The notes under the pieces were generated by a model. It did not search any database. It was not told the origin of the DNA and worked only from the letters and a program-made list of their open reading frames with translations. From Calothrix sp. PCC 7507 (lineage in GTDB: Bacteria; Cyanobacteriota; Cyanobacteriia; Cyanobacteriales; Nostocaceae), in the NCBI RefSeq assembly GCF_000316575.1, contig NC_019682.1, forward strand, positions 3,284,001 through 3,348,000: a stretch of DNA of 64,000 nt. Direction: 5' to 3'. Positions 1-9,164 of this stretch are shown piece after piece; position 1 is the first letter of the stretch; the number at the start of each line of letters is the position of its first letter. Position numbers and translations under genes: made by a program.

Positions 1-302
1 ATACTTGGTTGCCATGTAGTAATAAAATAAGGAAATAGTAAGACTGCAATTAGTCCACACCAACAAACAAAACGAGATGAACGCTTGATACCAATAATTA
101 GGGTAAAAATAACGACTAAAGATAAAAAAATAGCAATAACTTTTCCTAAGTTGGCTAAAAATAAATTTATTCTAAAAACTTCTAAAGCTTGAGGTGGTAA
201 GTAATACCACGGGTAGATTGCTCCCACCACTAAAGCTAGTAACCCTATTAATAGAGCTATTTTGTCTCGGGTAAACCAATTGAAGTATCGGAGCAGACTC
301 AT
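1..302 (-). CDS. Membrane protein, N-terminal 100 residues only (runs off the left edge)
   Basis: An uninterrupted reading frame begins with ATG at 302 and stays open to the window edge. It encodes at least two hydrophobic segments (about residues 14-34 and 47-68) separated by a short loop containing YPWYYLPP, with a third hydrophobic stretch near the edge. I do not recognise the family from this fragment. The start lies 18 bases after the stop of the methyltransferase gene, so it is probably the next gene of the same minus-strand transcript. Its neighbours (glycosyltransferases, HlyD-type adaptor) suggest a role in making or exporting an envelope polysaccharide, but that rests on context only. 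Confidence 0.6.
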   Translation of the reverse strand, partial: MSLLRYFNWFTRDKIALLIGLLALVVGAIYPWYYLPPQALEVFRINLFLANLGKVIAIFLSLVVIFTLIIGIKRSSRFVCWCGLIAVLLFPYFITTWQPS

Positions 303-320
303 AGTGTTTTCTTATGAAAT

Positions 321-992
321 CTAATTAGTTGATGGCACTTCTGCAATAGTCAAAACATTCTGTTGTAATGCTGATTTGGTAAAAAAAGATAACTTTTTAG
401 GTAGTAAAAAATAGGGGAATATTTTACCCAATACATGTAACAATCCAGAAGTTTTAAAGAAGCAAGCCAGATAGTGTTCACTGCGAATAATCTGCCAGTT
501 ATTATCAAATAGCATATCTTCAATACGTTTTTTTGAAGTTACAAAAGAATGAGTATAGTCTACCCAAAAAAAATCTCCCCACTTTTCAATGTCGGGGTAG
601 AGAAGAATCAAATATCTTCCACCATGAGAACGTAATATTTTTTGAGATGCCTGGAGAAACTCCTGAGCTTCGTGAACATTATTGAGATGTTCAATTACGT
701 GTGAAGCAACGATAGCATCAAATTCTTCAGATATCTCAGGATATACAGGCATCATACCGTCATAAACCTTAAATCCATCAGCAATAGCGGCATTGCGTGA
801 TTGATTACTAGGTTCAATACCTGTCCACTCAATACCATTTTCTCGACAATAGCGAGCAAGGTGTCCATCTCCGATACCGACTTCGCATATTGAAGAGATT
901 TTTAATCCTGAGAGAAAAAGCTGATGAAGTCGATTCCGAACTTTAACAGCTAATTTAGGTTTATAAATCTGGTTTCTATCGTAGTAACGCAT
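321..992 (-). CDS. Class I SAM-dependent methyltransferase
   Basis: Predicted cytoplasmic methyltransferase of about 223 residues. The Rossmann-fold motif I is visible as EVGIGDGHLARY, followed by an acidic strand end (GIEPS). FDAIVASHVIEHLNN is typical of Methyltransf_11/23-type enzymes acting on small molecules or lipid-linked sugars. A longer frame reaches 1085, but it would overlap the 3' end of the upstream adaptor gene. The ATG at 992 has a good ribosome site (AGGGGTG) and sits 19 bases after that gene's stop, so I chose it. Family knowledge predicts S-adenosylmethionine as donor; the acceptor is unknown. Co-transcription with HlyD and glycosyltransferase genes suggests modification of an exported glycan or glycolipid. 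Confidence 0.8.
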   Translation of the reverse strand: MRYYDRNQIYKPKLAVKVRNRLHQLFLSGLKISSICEVGIGDGHLARYCRENGIEWTGIEPSNQSRNAAIADGFKVYDGMMPVYPEISEEFDAIVASHVIEHLNNVHEAQEFLQASQKILRSHGGRYLILLYPDIEKWGDFFWVDYTHSFVTSKKRIEDMLFDNNWQIIRSEHYLACFFKTSGLLHVLGKIFPYFLLPKKLSFFTKSALQQNVLTIAEVPSTN

Positions 993-1011
993 TAACACAC
1001 CCCTGTTATTC

Positions 1012-2526
1012 TTAACGTCCCTTAGCAATGGGCATTTGTACAGATTTGTTATCCAGGCGATCGCCTGGATTGAAAGCTCTAGCATTAGGTACTACCTGTT
1101 CTCCAGCCTGTAAGCCTCCCAAAACCTGACGTTGGTTATCAAAAATTCTCCCTAGCTTCACTTTTTTGACAACAGCTTTACTATCTTGTGCAACCATCAC
1201 CATACCCTCGCCAGCAGACAAATGAGTAACTGAACTTTCTGGAATTACTAAGCTCACCTTGCTTTGATCTACAAATTGGACATAGCCCTGCAAACCTGGA
1301 GGCATTTGTATACCATCAACACCAACCCAAACAGAGTAAGTAAACTGGCGATTGGTACCTACTTGACTGTTTTTAGCTGCATTAGTTTCGACTGTGGGAT
1401 TAACTTGAATTACTCGTCCCTCGAAGGTCTGTCCAGGATATGCTACTAAACGCACTATAGCTTTATCACCAGTTTTGACAGCATTAAGTCGTGCTTGATC
1501 AATATATGCCTTAAAGACCACATCTTGGGTAATAGTCATTAAAGAACTGCGATCTACTATTTCTCCACTATTAATATTTACGCTACTTACCAGACCATCA
1601 GTACTTGCATAAATTACTGTCTTGCCTAAATCTCTAAGAGCGTTTTGCAGAGCTAGTTTATTGTTTTCTACTGCTAGACGAGCATTAACTAAGTCTTTAT
1701 CTAGGCTTGTTTGAGAAATTTCTAGTGCTTGCTTGGCAGAAATCACTTCTTTTTGACGGGTAATATAGAAATCTTGGTTGCTAAATTGCAAGTTTTTGTT
1801 ATCAATAAATCCTTGTTTAGCCGCTAGTAGTTCTTTTTTACGAGTAGCATAAATATCTTGCATCTCATAAAGTTGAAACTGAGAAATTGCTCCTTGCTCT
1901 GCTAACAATTGTATTTGTTTTAATTTTTTTTCAGCGGTCAAAAGTCTGGCTTGATTAGCCTCAACATTGTTTTTGATTTCCTGTTCTGTTAAGGAGTAGA
2001 TTTGTTGAAGTCTATTTTCCGCAGCATCAAGCCTTACCTGTGCAGTTTTTACATCATCTTTCAAAGAAAATAATCTTTGAGGTATCGAATTTTGTAAAGC
2101 CAAAAAGTTCTTTTCAGCAGTAGCTAAGTTGTTACGGGCTGTATCAACCCGATTTTCAAAGGGTGTTGGTTGTAAACGAAGTAAAGGTTGTTTTTTCAGT
2201 ACTCTCTGCCCTTCTTTAACATAAACTTCTTCGACTTGTCCTGAAACTAAAGAGCGAACATTTACCTGTTGCATAGCAACAGATTCACCCGGAGCCGCTA
2301 GACTGTCTTCTAAATTTTTTTCTGCTACTGCTACAGTTTCTACTTCAATGGGTTTACCCGCCATGCGCTGCAAAGCCGGATAACCAAAACCAGAAGAGTA
2401 AATTCTTGATTCTGGATCTTTTAAGGCGGGCAAAAGTACATTTACAGACAAAATCCCCATTAGACCCAACGGGCCTACTACCAGAGTGGTCAAAACTCCA
2501 CGAGATAGAGAAATTTGAAAACGCAT
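1012..2526 (-). CDS. HlyD/RND-type periplasmic adaptor (membrane fusion protein)
   Basis: A 504-residue adaptor of the kind that links an inner-membrane ABC or RND transporter to an outer-membrane channel. Residues about 12-35 form an N-terminal membrane anchor. A biotinyl-lipoyl half (VSGQVEEVYVKEGQRV, near 94-110) precedes a long Gln/Ala/Lys-rich coiled coil (about 125-300). The second lipoyl half follows (STDGLVSSVNINSGEIVD) with beta-barrel and membrane-proximal domains after it. No transporter ATPase or permease gene lies beside it here, so the partner may be beyond the left edge or elsewhere. It is probably co-transcribed with the methyltransferase 19 bases downstream. A DevB-like role in heterocyst glycolipid export is possible, but nothing specific shows it. 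Confidence 0.85.
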   Translation of the reverse strand: MRFQISLSRGVLTTLVVGPLGLMGILSVNVLLPALKDPESRIYSSGFGYPALQRMAGKPIEVETVAVAEKNLEDSLAAPGESVAMQQVNVRSLVSGQVEEVYVKEGQRVLKKQPLLRLQPTPFENRVDTARNNLATAEKNFLALQNSIPQRLFSLKDDVKTAQVRLDAAENRLQQIYSLTEQEIKNNVEANQARLLTAEKKLKQIQLLAEQGAISQFQLYEMQDIYATRKKELLAAKQGFIDNKNLQFSNQDFYITRQKEVISAKQALEISQTSLDKDLVNARLAVENNKLALQNALRDLGKTVIYASTDGLVSSVNINSGEIVDRSSLMTITQDVVFKAYIDQARLNAVKTGDKAIVRLVAYPGQTFEGRVIQVNPTVETNAAKNSQVGTNRQFTYSVWVGVDGIQMPPGLQGYVQFVDQSKVSLVIPESSVTHLSAGEGMVMVAQDSKAVVKKVKLGRIFDNQRQVLGGLQAGEQVVPNARAFNPGDRLDNKSVQMPIAKGR

Positions 2527-2687
2527 AATTTAATCCATACAAAAGTAGTACTGTGAAAAATTGACAAAGATCTATCTAGAGCCAGGTAAGTATGCCCCTC
2601 TCAATGGGTACATTTATACACTTCCCTAAAACCTGGCAAAAGTAACATAATTCTGGACAAAAAATTTAAATTTACCTTAAAAGCTCA

Positions 2688-3914
2688 CTAGGCGAGAGTT
2701 TCAGTATTTTTTTCGGTTAAAGAGCTATCTAGAGCTTTCGCAAAAACCTGTTCCCACATAGGGATAATCCGCAACCAGTTAAAACGGTTTTGAGCGTCTA
2801 TCAAACCTTTTTGTGCCATTTGTTGGGATTTAATGGGGTCTGATAATAGCGCCAGGATGGCTGTAGCTAGCGCTTCTGGATCTTTTTCAGGTACCAACAA
2901 TCCGGTAGTTCCAGAATGGATGACATCGACAATACCGCCGACAGCACTGGCAATTACAGGCTTTTGGTGGGCTAAGGCTTCTATCATGACAATTCCCAAG
3001 CCTTCTGTATCACCTTTGCTGTCTATAATTGCTGGCAGTACGAAGATATCGCACCCAGCATATTCATTAGCTAATTCTTCTTTACTAACAAATCCCAAAA
3101 AATCTACTACGTTATCTAAACCCATAGCTTGGCTCTGAGATTTAATCTCTGCTTCGAGAATTCCTTTGCCTACAATACGTAACTGCACAGGTTGTTTAGC
3201 CAACACTAAAGGTAATGCCGACAGTAGATATCGCAAACCCTTACGTTCATCTAGCCTACCTACAAATAATATCTGAGGAACTTCTCCTAATTGACGTTTT
3301 TGAGGTGGTTTAACTTCTATAGTTAGACCATAAGGGATTACAGTCACGGGTGCATCGTGAATTTTACGAATTAGCCCACTAGTAAAAGATGAATTTGCCG
3401 TAATACCTTTAGCAAGGGGCAATAACCACCTGAGAACATGTGTTACAAAACCGAATTTATTAGCTAACATCAATTCGGAACCGTGGAAACTGAACACCAT
3501 CGGCATACCTAATAAAATACTCGCAGGTAAAGCCATCAATCCATGAGGAAAAGGCCAATGAATCTGGAGCATATCTGGCTTTTCTTTGTAGCAGATCCAA
3601 AACAATTGCAATGTACCCAAGAAGATATACAAAGCAGCAGCTAGCAGATAAAGAGGCTGCTTTTGTAACTTAGTAGGAGCGCCATCTCTTACCAAATTTT
3701 CAAAATGTTTGAGACAGTAGCGAAATCGGTATACTCTAACGTCATCTAATACATGGCTTTGAGAACCTTCGTAGGCGGGAGCAAATACTGTAAATCTAGC
3801 CCCGGTTGGTTTTAAGCGTATAATTGCTTCCCGCACAAAAGCACCATGATTAGCATCAGCAGTCATGGGATAGACTGACGTGATCACCAGAATATGTTTA
3901 CCTACAATATTCAT
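2688..3914 (-). CDS. Family 4 glycosyltransferase
   Basis: A 408-residue GT-B fold retaining glycosyltransferase. The N-terminal half has the usual opening (HILVITSVYPMTADANHGAFVRE) and a HWPFPHG segment. The C-terminal half carries GRLDERKGLRYLLSAL and the nucleotide-sugar binding motif EGLGIVMIEALAHQKPVIAS followed by VGGIVDVI. The EX7E-type glutamates typical of GT4 are present. Substrate cannot be read from sequence. The gene stands 161 bases upstream of the HlyD gene and 93 bases downstream of a GT2 gene, with a hairpin between them, so it may start its own transcript. Likely role: sugar addition during envelope or exopolysaccharide assembly. Confidence 0.88.
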   Translation of the reverse strand: MNIVGKHILVITSVYPMTADANHGAFVREAIIRLKPTGARFTVFAPAYEGSQSHVLDDVRVYRFRYCLKHFENLVRDGAPTKLQKQPLYLLAAALYIFLGTLQLFWICYKEKPDMLQIHWPFPHGLMALPASILLGMPMVFSFHGSELMLANKFGFVTHVLRWLLPLAKGITANSSFTSGLIRKIHDAPVTVIPYGLTIEVKPPQKRQLGEVPQILFVGRLDERKGLRYLLSALPLVLAKQPVQLRIVGKGILEAEIKSQSQAMGLDNVVDFLGFVSKEELANEYAGCDIFVLPAIIDSKGDTEGLGIVMIEALAHQKPVIASAVGGIVDVIHSGTTGLLVPEKDPEALATAILALLSDPIKSQQMAQKGLIDAQNRFNWLRIIPMWEQVFAKALDSSLTEKNTETLA

Positions 3915-3951
3915 AAGACTTGCATAAAATTCCTAAGTTGGTATAAATATT

Positions 3952-3986
3952 AAACCCAGGAGAGTTTCATTACTCTCTCTGGGTTT
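3952..3986 (-). terminator. Hairpin between two glycosyltransferase genes
   Basis: An inverted repeat pairs 3952-3964 with 3973-3986: thirteen base pairs interrupted by one bulged T, with an eight-base loop. It lies directly after the stop of the GT2 gene and before the GT4 start. On the minus strand it is followed only by an A/T-rich stretch, not a clean T-run, so termination is probable but not certain. Confidence 0.5.
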
Positions 3987-4007
3987 AAATGCTGCTAGTT
4001 GAATTGA

Positions 4008-4832
4008 CTAAACAGTTCTTTGGTGAGAAACACCAACGTAACTTCTTACTGCTGTTTTTTGTCGCTGATGGCGTCGATTAATTAGATAACCGTCAGTTTT
4101 AAACCACCACCATAGCTTAACGAAATCTATAGCTGAAGTGAAAAGACGCTTTTTACCAAATTTAGTTGTTCCAGCATAACGAGGATGCCAAGGTGTAGCA
4201 ACTTCTGTAATGTTATATCCCTGTGCTGCTAGTACGGCTAATAAATAGCGATGGGTAACTTTTTCTATGGGTAAAGTCAGTAATAAATCTCGACGAACTA
4301 GTTTTATCCAGTTCATATCATGGATTTTTAACCCAAAAAGTAACCGACAAGCTAAGTTAGCAAATTTAGATGCAAAAATTTTGCCATCTCCACGCTTTTG
4401 TCGCCAACCTGCAACTGCATCACATTCTGATGTACAAGCTTTTAAGAGTAATGGCAAATCCGTCCGGGGATCAGACTCTAAATCTGCTTGTCCCCAAAAT
4501 ATCCAATCAGTTTTTACATAGGCTAAAGCTGTTTTCCATACCCCCGTAACACCTTGTCTTTGGGAATGACGAACAATTTTTAAAAATGTATATTCTTTGC
4601 TCAGGCTATCGAGAATTTCTGGGCTATCATCTGTACTACCATCATCAATTAGCAGCACAGGTAAAGTAAATTCAAGGTTCTGGAAAGTTTCTTGCAGAGT
4701 CAATAAAAGCTTTTCTAGATTACCTGCCTCATTAAAGGAAGGAATTACTACTGTAACGGAACGACTTAGTTGTAAGTTTGTAGATGAAAAAATTGATTCT
4801 CTTTCTAATAAATTGGTAGCATTTTGAGACAT
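4008..4832 (-). CDS. Family 2 glycosyltransferase
   Basis: A 274-residue GT-A fold glycosyltransferase. After a 25-residue leader it shows VTVVIPSFNEAGNLEKLL and the first aspartate motif LLIDDGSTDDS, then WGQADLESDP as the equivalent of the DXD metal and nucleotide-sugar site. No clear membrane segments follow, unlike DPM/GtrB relatives. A GTG lies nine bases further out (4841), but the ATG at 4832 has AAGGTG at the right distance, so I prefer it. The gene is divergent from the histidine kinase gene across a 603-base gap. Polyprenyl-phosphate or envelope glycan synthesis is likely; the exact sugar is unknown. Confidence 0.85.
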   Translation of the reverse strand: MSQNATNLLERESIFSSTNLQLSRSVTVVIPSFNEAGNLEKLLLTLQETFQNLEFTLPVLLIDDGSTDDSPEILDSLSKEYTFLKIVRHSQRQGVTGVWKTALAYVKTDWIFWGQADLESDPRTDLPLLLKACTSECDAVAGWRQKRGDGKIFASKFANLACRLLFGLKIHDMNWIKLVRRDLLLTLPIEKVTHRYLLAVLAAQGYNITEVATPWHPRYAGTTKFGKKRLFTSAIDFVKLWWWFKTDGYLINRRHQRQKTAVRSYVGVSHQRTV

Positions 4833-5435
4833 TTTTATCACCTTGAAAGCATTTTATTGTTATACGAATGCACCCATAATGCTTTAACTGATATCCATGC
4901 AATATCAACTTCAGTTTCAATCCAATCAAGTTGCTATATTCTTGTATGAGTAGATAGATTGATAATGAATTAAAAATATTCATGTCAATATCTATTCATT
5001 TAGGAGGGTTATTCAATACTCAGTCAATAAATTTGTACAGTCATATTTCTTGAATCGATGAAACTAAAAAATCCAGCAGAATAATGTCTAATCAGCTGGT
5101 AGTAAATTAAAGCGTTTTATGGAAATAGTTATCAGATGTGACAATCTTTAATATCTCTTGTAACTCGCCTAAACATTTCCTGATTTTTTTATTGCTATCA
5201 CTATTAAAATTTAACCTTGATTAAAAATATATTGCTGCGGTGAAACTACTTAAAAATAAAAAAATATTGCTAAAAATTTTAGGTTAAAATATTTTGATTT
5301 TAGGTATAAAAAAAATCTTTTATACCGTTATATCTAACAATACCTTTGCTCGTAGTTACAACCAAGACCAACTCAAGTTAGCGACTATATAAAGTAAAGG
5401 TAATGAGTTAACATTTCTCCAGAAAATTCCCAAAT
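4833..5435. other. A/T-rich divergent intergenic region with a perfect 9-bp inverted repeat
   Basis: No convincing gene is seen. It must hold the promoters of the minus-strand glycosyltransferase gene and the plus-strand histidine kinase gene. A perfect inverted repeat pairs 5303-5311 with 5318-5326 (GGTATAAAA against TTTTATACC, six-base loop), about 110 bases before the kinase start. It could be an operator or a transcript hairpin. Short frames here are not gene-like. Confidence 0.4.
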
Positions 5436-6902
5436 ATGTTTCAAGCTACCCGTCGCCGTCTTGCTCTGTGGTACACCGCTGTAACTGCCGTATTATTACT
5501 ACTATTTGCTAGTGGTGTGTATTTATACGTAAGAAGTACACTAATTGAGCGGATTGATGATACCCTCAATCATGTAGTGGAGGTAGTAGAACGATGCCTA
5601 ACAACAAGTCGCTGTGCATCTGGGCTTGTTATTGACCCGCTCAATAGCGATACGGATAAGTTACGCATTAATTTAGAAGCTAGTTTTGGCGATGGCGAAA
5701 CGCCCACCTATGGCGATCGCACTGAAATTGTAGAAGATGACCACATTGACCTAGAATGGTTTAGCCCAACTGGTGAATTGCTTTGGTCAACCCTGTTTGA
5801 ACCACTAAATATTCCTATTCATACCAACCGTACTGGTGAAACTGTGCGCGTAGTTAAACCAGAGAGTGCAAAATGGCAAGATTCAGGACTGTTATTGCGA
5901 CAAGTAACGCAACGTGTGGAAGTAGGACGGCAAGTATTAGGATATTTGCGTGTCAGCCATCCTTGGTTTGAAGTTACTAAACCCAGCCATCAGTTGATTT
6001 TTGATTTGGCGTTGGGGACTGGATTAATGGTGCTGTCTGTAGCTACAAGTGGTTGGTTTCTTTCTGGTAAAGCAATGGAACCAGTCGATCAATCTTACCA
6101 ACGCCTCAAACAATTTACCGCTGATGCTTCGCACGAACTTAGAAGTCCTATTACTTTGATTCAAACTAATATACAGGTTGCTCTGGCTGACTTGGAGTTA
6201 GTAGAGACAGAAGCTACTAATTCCTTAAACTATCGCCAACAGTTAAAGGTGATGGAACGACTAACTCAGCGTTTGGGTAGGTTGGTTAATGACTTACTGT
6301 TTTTAGCAAGACAGGATAGTGGGATGAGCAAAGATGAATTTTTGTCTTGTCCACTAGATGCATTGCTGATAGAAGTACTGGAAGAACAACAATTATTAGC
6401 TACAGAAAAAGGAATTATATTTTCTTTGGACTTAGTTGATTCTTGTATCTCAGAAACTAGCCCCGAATTACTAGAAAATTGGTTCACACTTATGGGTAAT
6501 TGGGATCAGCTGGTGCGGCTATTCACAAATTTAATCGGCAATTCTTTACAATACACACCATCTGGTGGCAGGGTAAATGTGGAAGTAACCCGTCTAGAGG
6601 GAATCAATCGGATCTCTGGACTACGTTATAGTCCTGCACAGTTGCAAGTTAAGGTTAGTGATACTGGAATTGGTATTCCAGCGGCAGCATTACCTCACTT
6701 ATTTGATCGCTTTTATCGAGTAGATCCAGCACGTACTCATAATAGTGGGAAGTCGGCTAGAGAAAGTACTACTGGTTCTGGATTGGGATTAGCGATCGCT
6801 CAAGCTGTTGTGGAATATCATCATGGTCTGATTCAAGTTGAAAGTACCCTTGGTAAAGGCACTACTTTTACTGTCACTTTACCAATAACACTCGAATCTT
6901 AA
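5436..6902 (+). CDS. Membrane-bound sensor histidine kinase
   Basis: A 488-residue two-component sensor. Residues about 9-31 are the first membrane helix and 186-206 the second, enclosing a periplasmic sensor region of about 150 residues. The phospho-acceptor is His233 in DASHELRSP. The N box (NLIGNSLQYTPSGG), G1 box (VSDTGIGIP), F box (LFDRFYRVD) and G2 box (GSGLGLAIA) are all intact, so the kinase should be active. Only about 15-20 residues separate the second helix from the H box, so a standard HAMP domain seems absent. No response-regulator gene is adjacent, making it an orphan kinase here. The stimulus is not readable from the periplasmic domain. Confidence 0.92.
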   Translation: MFQATRRRLALWYTAVTAVLLLLFASGVYLYVRSTLIERIDDTLNHVVEVVERCLTTSRCASGLVIDPLNSDTDKLRINLEASFGDGETPTYGDRTEIVEDDHIDLEWFSPTGELLWSTLFEPLNIPIHTNRTGETVRVVKPESAKWQDSGLLLRQVTQRVEVGRQVLGYLRVSHPWFEVTKPSHQLIFDLALGTGLMVLSVATSGWFLSGKAMEPVDQSYQRLKQFTADASHELRSPITLIQTNIQVALADLELVETEATNSLNYRQQLKVMERLTQRLGRLVNDLLFLARQDSGMSKDEFLSCPLDALLIEVLEEQQLLATEKGIIFSLDLVDSCISETSPELLENWFTLMGNWDQLVRLFTNLIGNSLQYTPSGGRVNVEVTRLEGINRISGLRYSPAQLQVKVSDTGIGIPAAALPHLFDRFYRVDPARTHNSGKSARESTTGSGLGLAIAQAVVEYHHGLIQVESTLGKGTTFTVTLPITLES

Positions 6903-7148
6903 GTTTTCTCACATAATACAGTTCTAGTAATTTATTTGTCTCTGGCTGGAGGCAGAAATATAAATTGGCAATTTTATATGTTATTAAGCCAATAGTGAGA
7001 TTTTAAAATGACTATTAATTGCTATTCTAAAATCATCAAATGCTTGACCACAATCTAAGATAAATATGCTGATCTAATTAAAGTGGCATCTGGCTAAATG
7101 TAAAACCTTTTTATCTAAGAAGTATAGAGATTTTATTAGGAGTTGAAA

Positions 7149-7922
7149 ATGATGAATCAAAAATCTCACAATTTTCCCAAATACGCTGAGTTGTTTGGTG
7201 CTGTTTGTGGAGGCTTATTAATAAGTGTGGCAGCAATTCCTCAAGTAGTATTAGCACAACAGCTTAATTCTCAGGTTAATCGCTGCCCACGAATTTTCTA
7301 TGAAGAACCACACAACAACAGGGTTTTAGTCCCTCAAGGATGTCCTCCTAACGCTCTGACTCAAAGACTTTTAGAACAAGGACTTATTCCTGAATCTCCA
7401 AACGCTGCTAACCCATCACCAGATCAAACAGGCTTGGGTGTTGGCGGTGAAGCGCCTGGTGTAACCAATTCTCCAGGACTTAACCCTAATCCTAATATTT
7501 TCCAAGAAGCGCCTTATAATCGCTCTCAAGGCGCTTTGCCCAATCCTAGTACACCTGCAGTGCCAGATTCTGGAGTTCAAACACCACCCAGACAACAACA
7601 ATCCCCCATCGCGACAATTACACCAACGAATGGCACAGTCAATGTGCGTTTGGTAAATAACACCGCAGCTAATGTAACCTATGAAGTGATTGGGGATACT
7701 GCACCGCGATCGCTACAAGGAAAGTCAAATGCTATCCTGCAAGGTCTGAGTATCCCAACGACGGTGACATTTTACCGTGAGGATGGGGGACTATTGACAG
7801 TGACACCACAAATAACTTCTCAACAAGGAATTTTGGAAGTTACTTTACGGGAAACAACCGCAGTAGGTAGAGATAGGGGTGTGATGAGGATTACAGAAAA
7901 TGGCGGTGTGTTCTTAAATTAG
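7149..7922 (+). CDS. Exported proline-rich protein of unknown function
   Basis: About 257 residues; not recognised. An N-terminal signal peptide (hydrophobic core AVCGGLLISVAAIP, cleavage after LAQ or VLA) precedes a short region with two cysteines (RCPRIFYEEP and QGCPPNA). A Pro/Asn/Gly-rich linker follows, then a C-terminal beta-rich domain of about 100 residues beginning near ATITPTNGTVNVRLVN. The frame extends to a TTG at 7143, but AGGAG at 7138-7142 is placed correctly for the ATG at 7149, which I take as the start. Probably periplasmic or outer-membrane associated. It stands alone, 246 bases after the kinase gene and convergent with the TPR gene. Confidence 0.75.
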   Translation: MMNQKSHNFPKYAELFGAVCGGLLISVAAIPQVVLAQQLNSQVNRCPRIFYEEPHNNRVLVPQGCPPNALTQRLLEQGLIPESPNAANPSPDQTGLGVGGEAPGVTNSPGLNPNPNIFQEAPYNRSQGALPNPSTPAVPDSGVQTPPRQQQSPIATITPTNGTVNVRLVNNTAANVTYEVIGDTAPRSLQGKSNAILQGLSIPTTVTFYREDGGLLTVTPQITSQQGILEVTLRETTAVGRDRGVMRITENGGVFLN

Positions 7923-7943
7923 TCAACAGTCAACAGTCAAAAG

Positions 7944-9071
7944 TTATCGCTTGAGCATTTTAGTCAGGCGATCAACTAGTAGCAGTTCCCGCTTGTCGTC
8001 TTTTAGTGTCCGTGCTAGTAGGATAGCCCTTTCGTAAAAGTTGCTGGCAGTTGGGTAATTACCCATTTGCTCGTATAACTGAGCATAAGACTCAAAAGAT
8101 TTAAGTTCTTCTCGGAGATTTTGTGATTCTTTAGCGATCGCTAAACGCTGCTCTAATAAGTCAAAGGCACGTTCATAACGTCCCACGGCACTGTGAGCTG
8201 TTACTAAGCCGTCAATGGCGCGTAAATAGTTAGTGCGATCGCTCTTGGTTTTAGCTATTCGCAGGGCTGCACCATAAGCGCCAATGGTATCTTGATAATT
8301 TGCTGCTCCTAGGTAAGCATCACCCAAATTATTCAGGGTATTAGCCTCAGCGATCGCATTGCCAGTTTGACGACGGAAATATAAGGCACTTTCATACAGT
8401 TTAATTGCCTTGTTGTAATCTCCTGACCTGGCAGCGACTAAACCCAAATTACTCAAAGACAGCCCTTCACCTTCGATATTTTGGACATTCCGAGCAATTG
8501 TCAGTGCTTCCTCAACTGTGTTCCCGGCTGGTTTGGATTCTCCTTGTTGCAGCAGTAAGGTACTGATATTGTTCAGGGCAAAAATCTGAGATTGGAAGTC
8601 TTGAGTATCACGGGCGATCGCTAACCGCCGACGGAAAGCATCTTCTGCTTCTTTGAAACGACTCAGCCCCACATAGGCTTTAGCCAGTAAATCATAAGTT
8701 ATACCTTGGGCTTTCAAGTCGCCCACAGCATGATAAGTATCCAGCGCCCGCAAGCAAGACTCAACTGTTTTCTCGGCATATCCTGAAGCATATTGATCTT
8801 GGGCGATCCGCAGTAAGCTATCTGCATCGTCTCTTGATTCTCGCAATACCGAACTATTCAAAGGACGATGTAGTTGCTGTGTAATGTCAACAGCACCAAC
8901 AGATATAGGACTCAGGCAAAAAGTAAAAAATAAAATGTAAAAGGTAAAAAACTGAAATTTACTACTCTGGCGTGCAGCAAGAGTTAAAAAATCCAACCCG
9001 CAGCGTTTTGATTGGAGGGTTGGATTTAAATCCAAAGTGAGATGCTCTAGGAATTTATGCCGTTGTTTCAT
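7944..9071 (-). CDS. TPR-repeat protein
   Basis: A 375-residue protein built mostly of tetratricopeptide repeats from about residue 80 to the C-terminus, with recurring motifs such as ALNNISTLLLQQGE, SLSNLGLVAARSGDYNKAIKLYESAL and TLNNLGDAYLGAANYQ. TPRs serve as protein-protein binding scaffolds; no catalytic domain is visible. A hydrophobic stretch near residues 38-58 (FFTFYILFFTFCLS) followed by VGA looks like a late signal peptide, but it is encoded by a dispersed A/T-rich repeat, so the true N-terminus is doubtful. Residues 1-37 may not be translated. It lies 93 bases downstream of the sigma-like gene on the same strand. Confidence 0.75.
   Translation of the reverse strand: MKQRHKFLEHLTLDLNPTLQSKRCGLDFLTLAARQSSKFQFFTFYILFFTFCLSPISVGAVDITQQLHRPLNSSVLRESRDDADSLLRIAQDQYASGYAEKTVESCLRALDTYHAVGDLKAQGITYDLLAKAYVGLSRFKEAEDAFRRRLAIARDTQDFQSQIFALNNISTLLLQQGESKPAGNTVEEALTIARNVQNIEGEGLSLSNLGLVAARSGDYNKAIKLYESALYFRRQTGNAIAEANTLNNLGDAYLGAANYQDTIGAYGAALRIAKTKSDRTNYLRAIDGLVTAHSAVGRYERAFDLLEQRLAIAKESQNLREELKSFESYAQLYEQMGNYPTASNFYERAILLARTLKDDKRELLLVDRLTKMLKR
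8914..8956. repeat. Dispersed A/T-rich short repeat inside the TPR gene
   Basis: On the minus strand this reads as successive TTTTTACC, TTTTACATT, TTATTTTTT and ACTTTTTGCC units, the style of repeat commonly found between genes in Nostoc genomes. Here it lies in frame within a coding sequence and encodes the hydrophobic FFTFYILFFTFCL segment. The dispersed status is recalled rather than searched. Confidence 0.5.
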
Positions 9072-9164
9072 GGAACTTACCCGTGAAATTTCGGGTTTAA
9101 GTATTAAGGTCTAGAGGAAGTTCTTAATTTTTTAATTAAAGACCAGAAATATACGCATTAATAC

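Noticed and set aside
993-1085. N-terminal extension of the methyltransferase frame to 1085
   Set aside because: It would overlap the upstream adaptor gene; the ATG at 992 has a proper ribosome site and fits the family.
4732-4983. Minus-strand frame of 83 codons
   Set aside because: Overlaps the glycosyltransferase gene start in another frame; composition is not protein-like.
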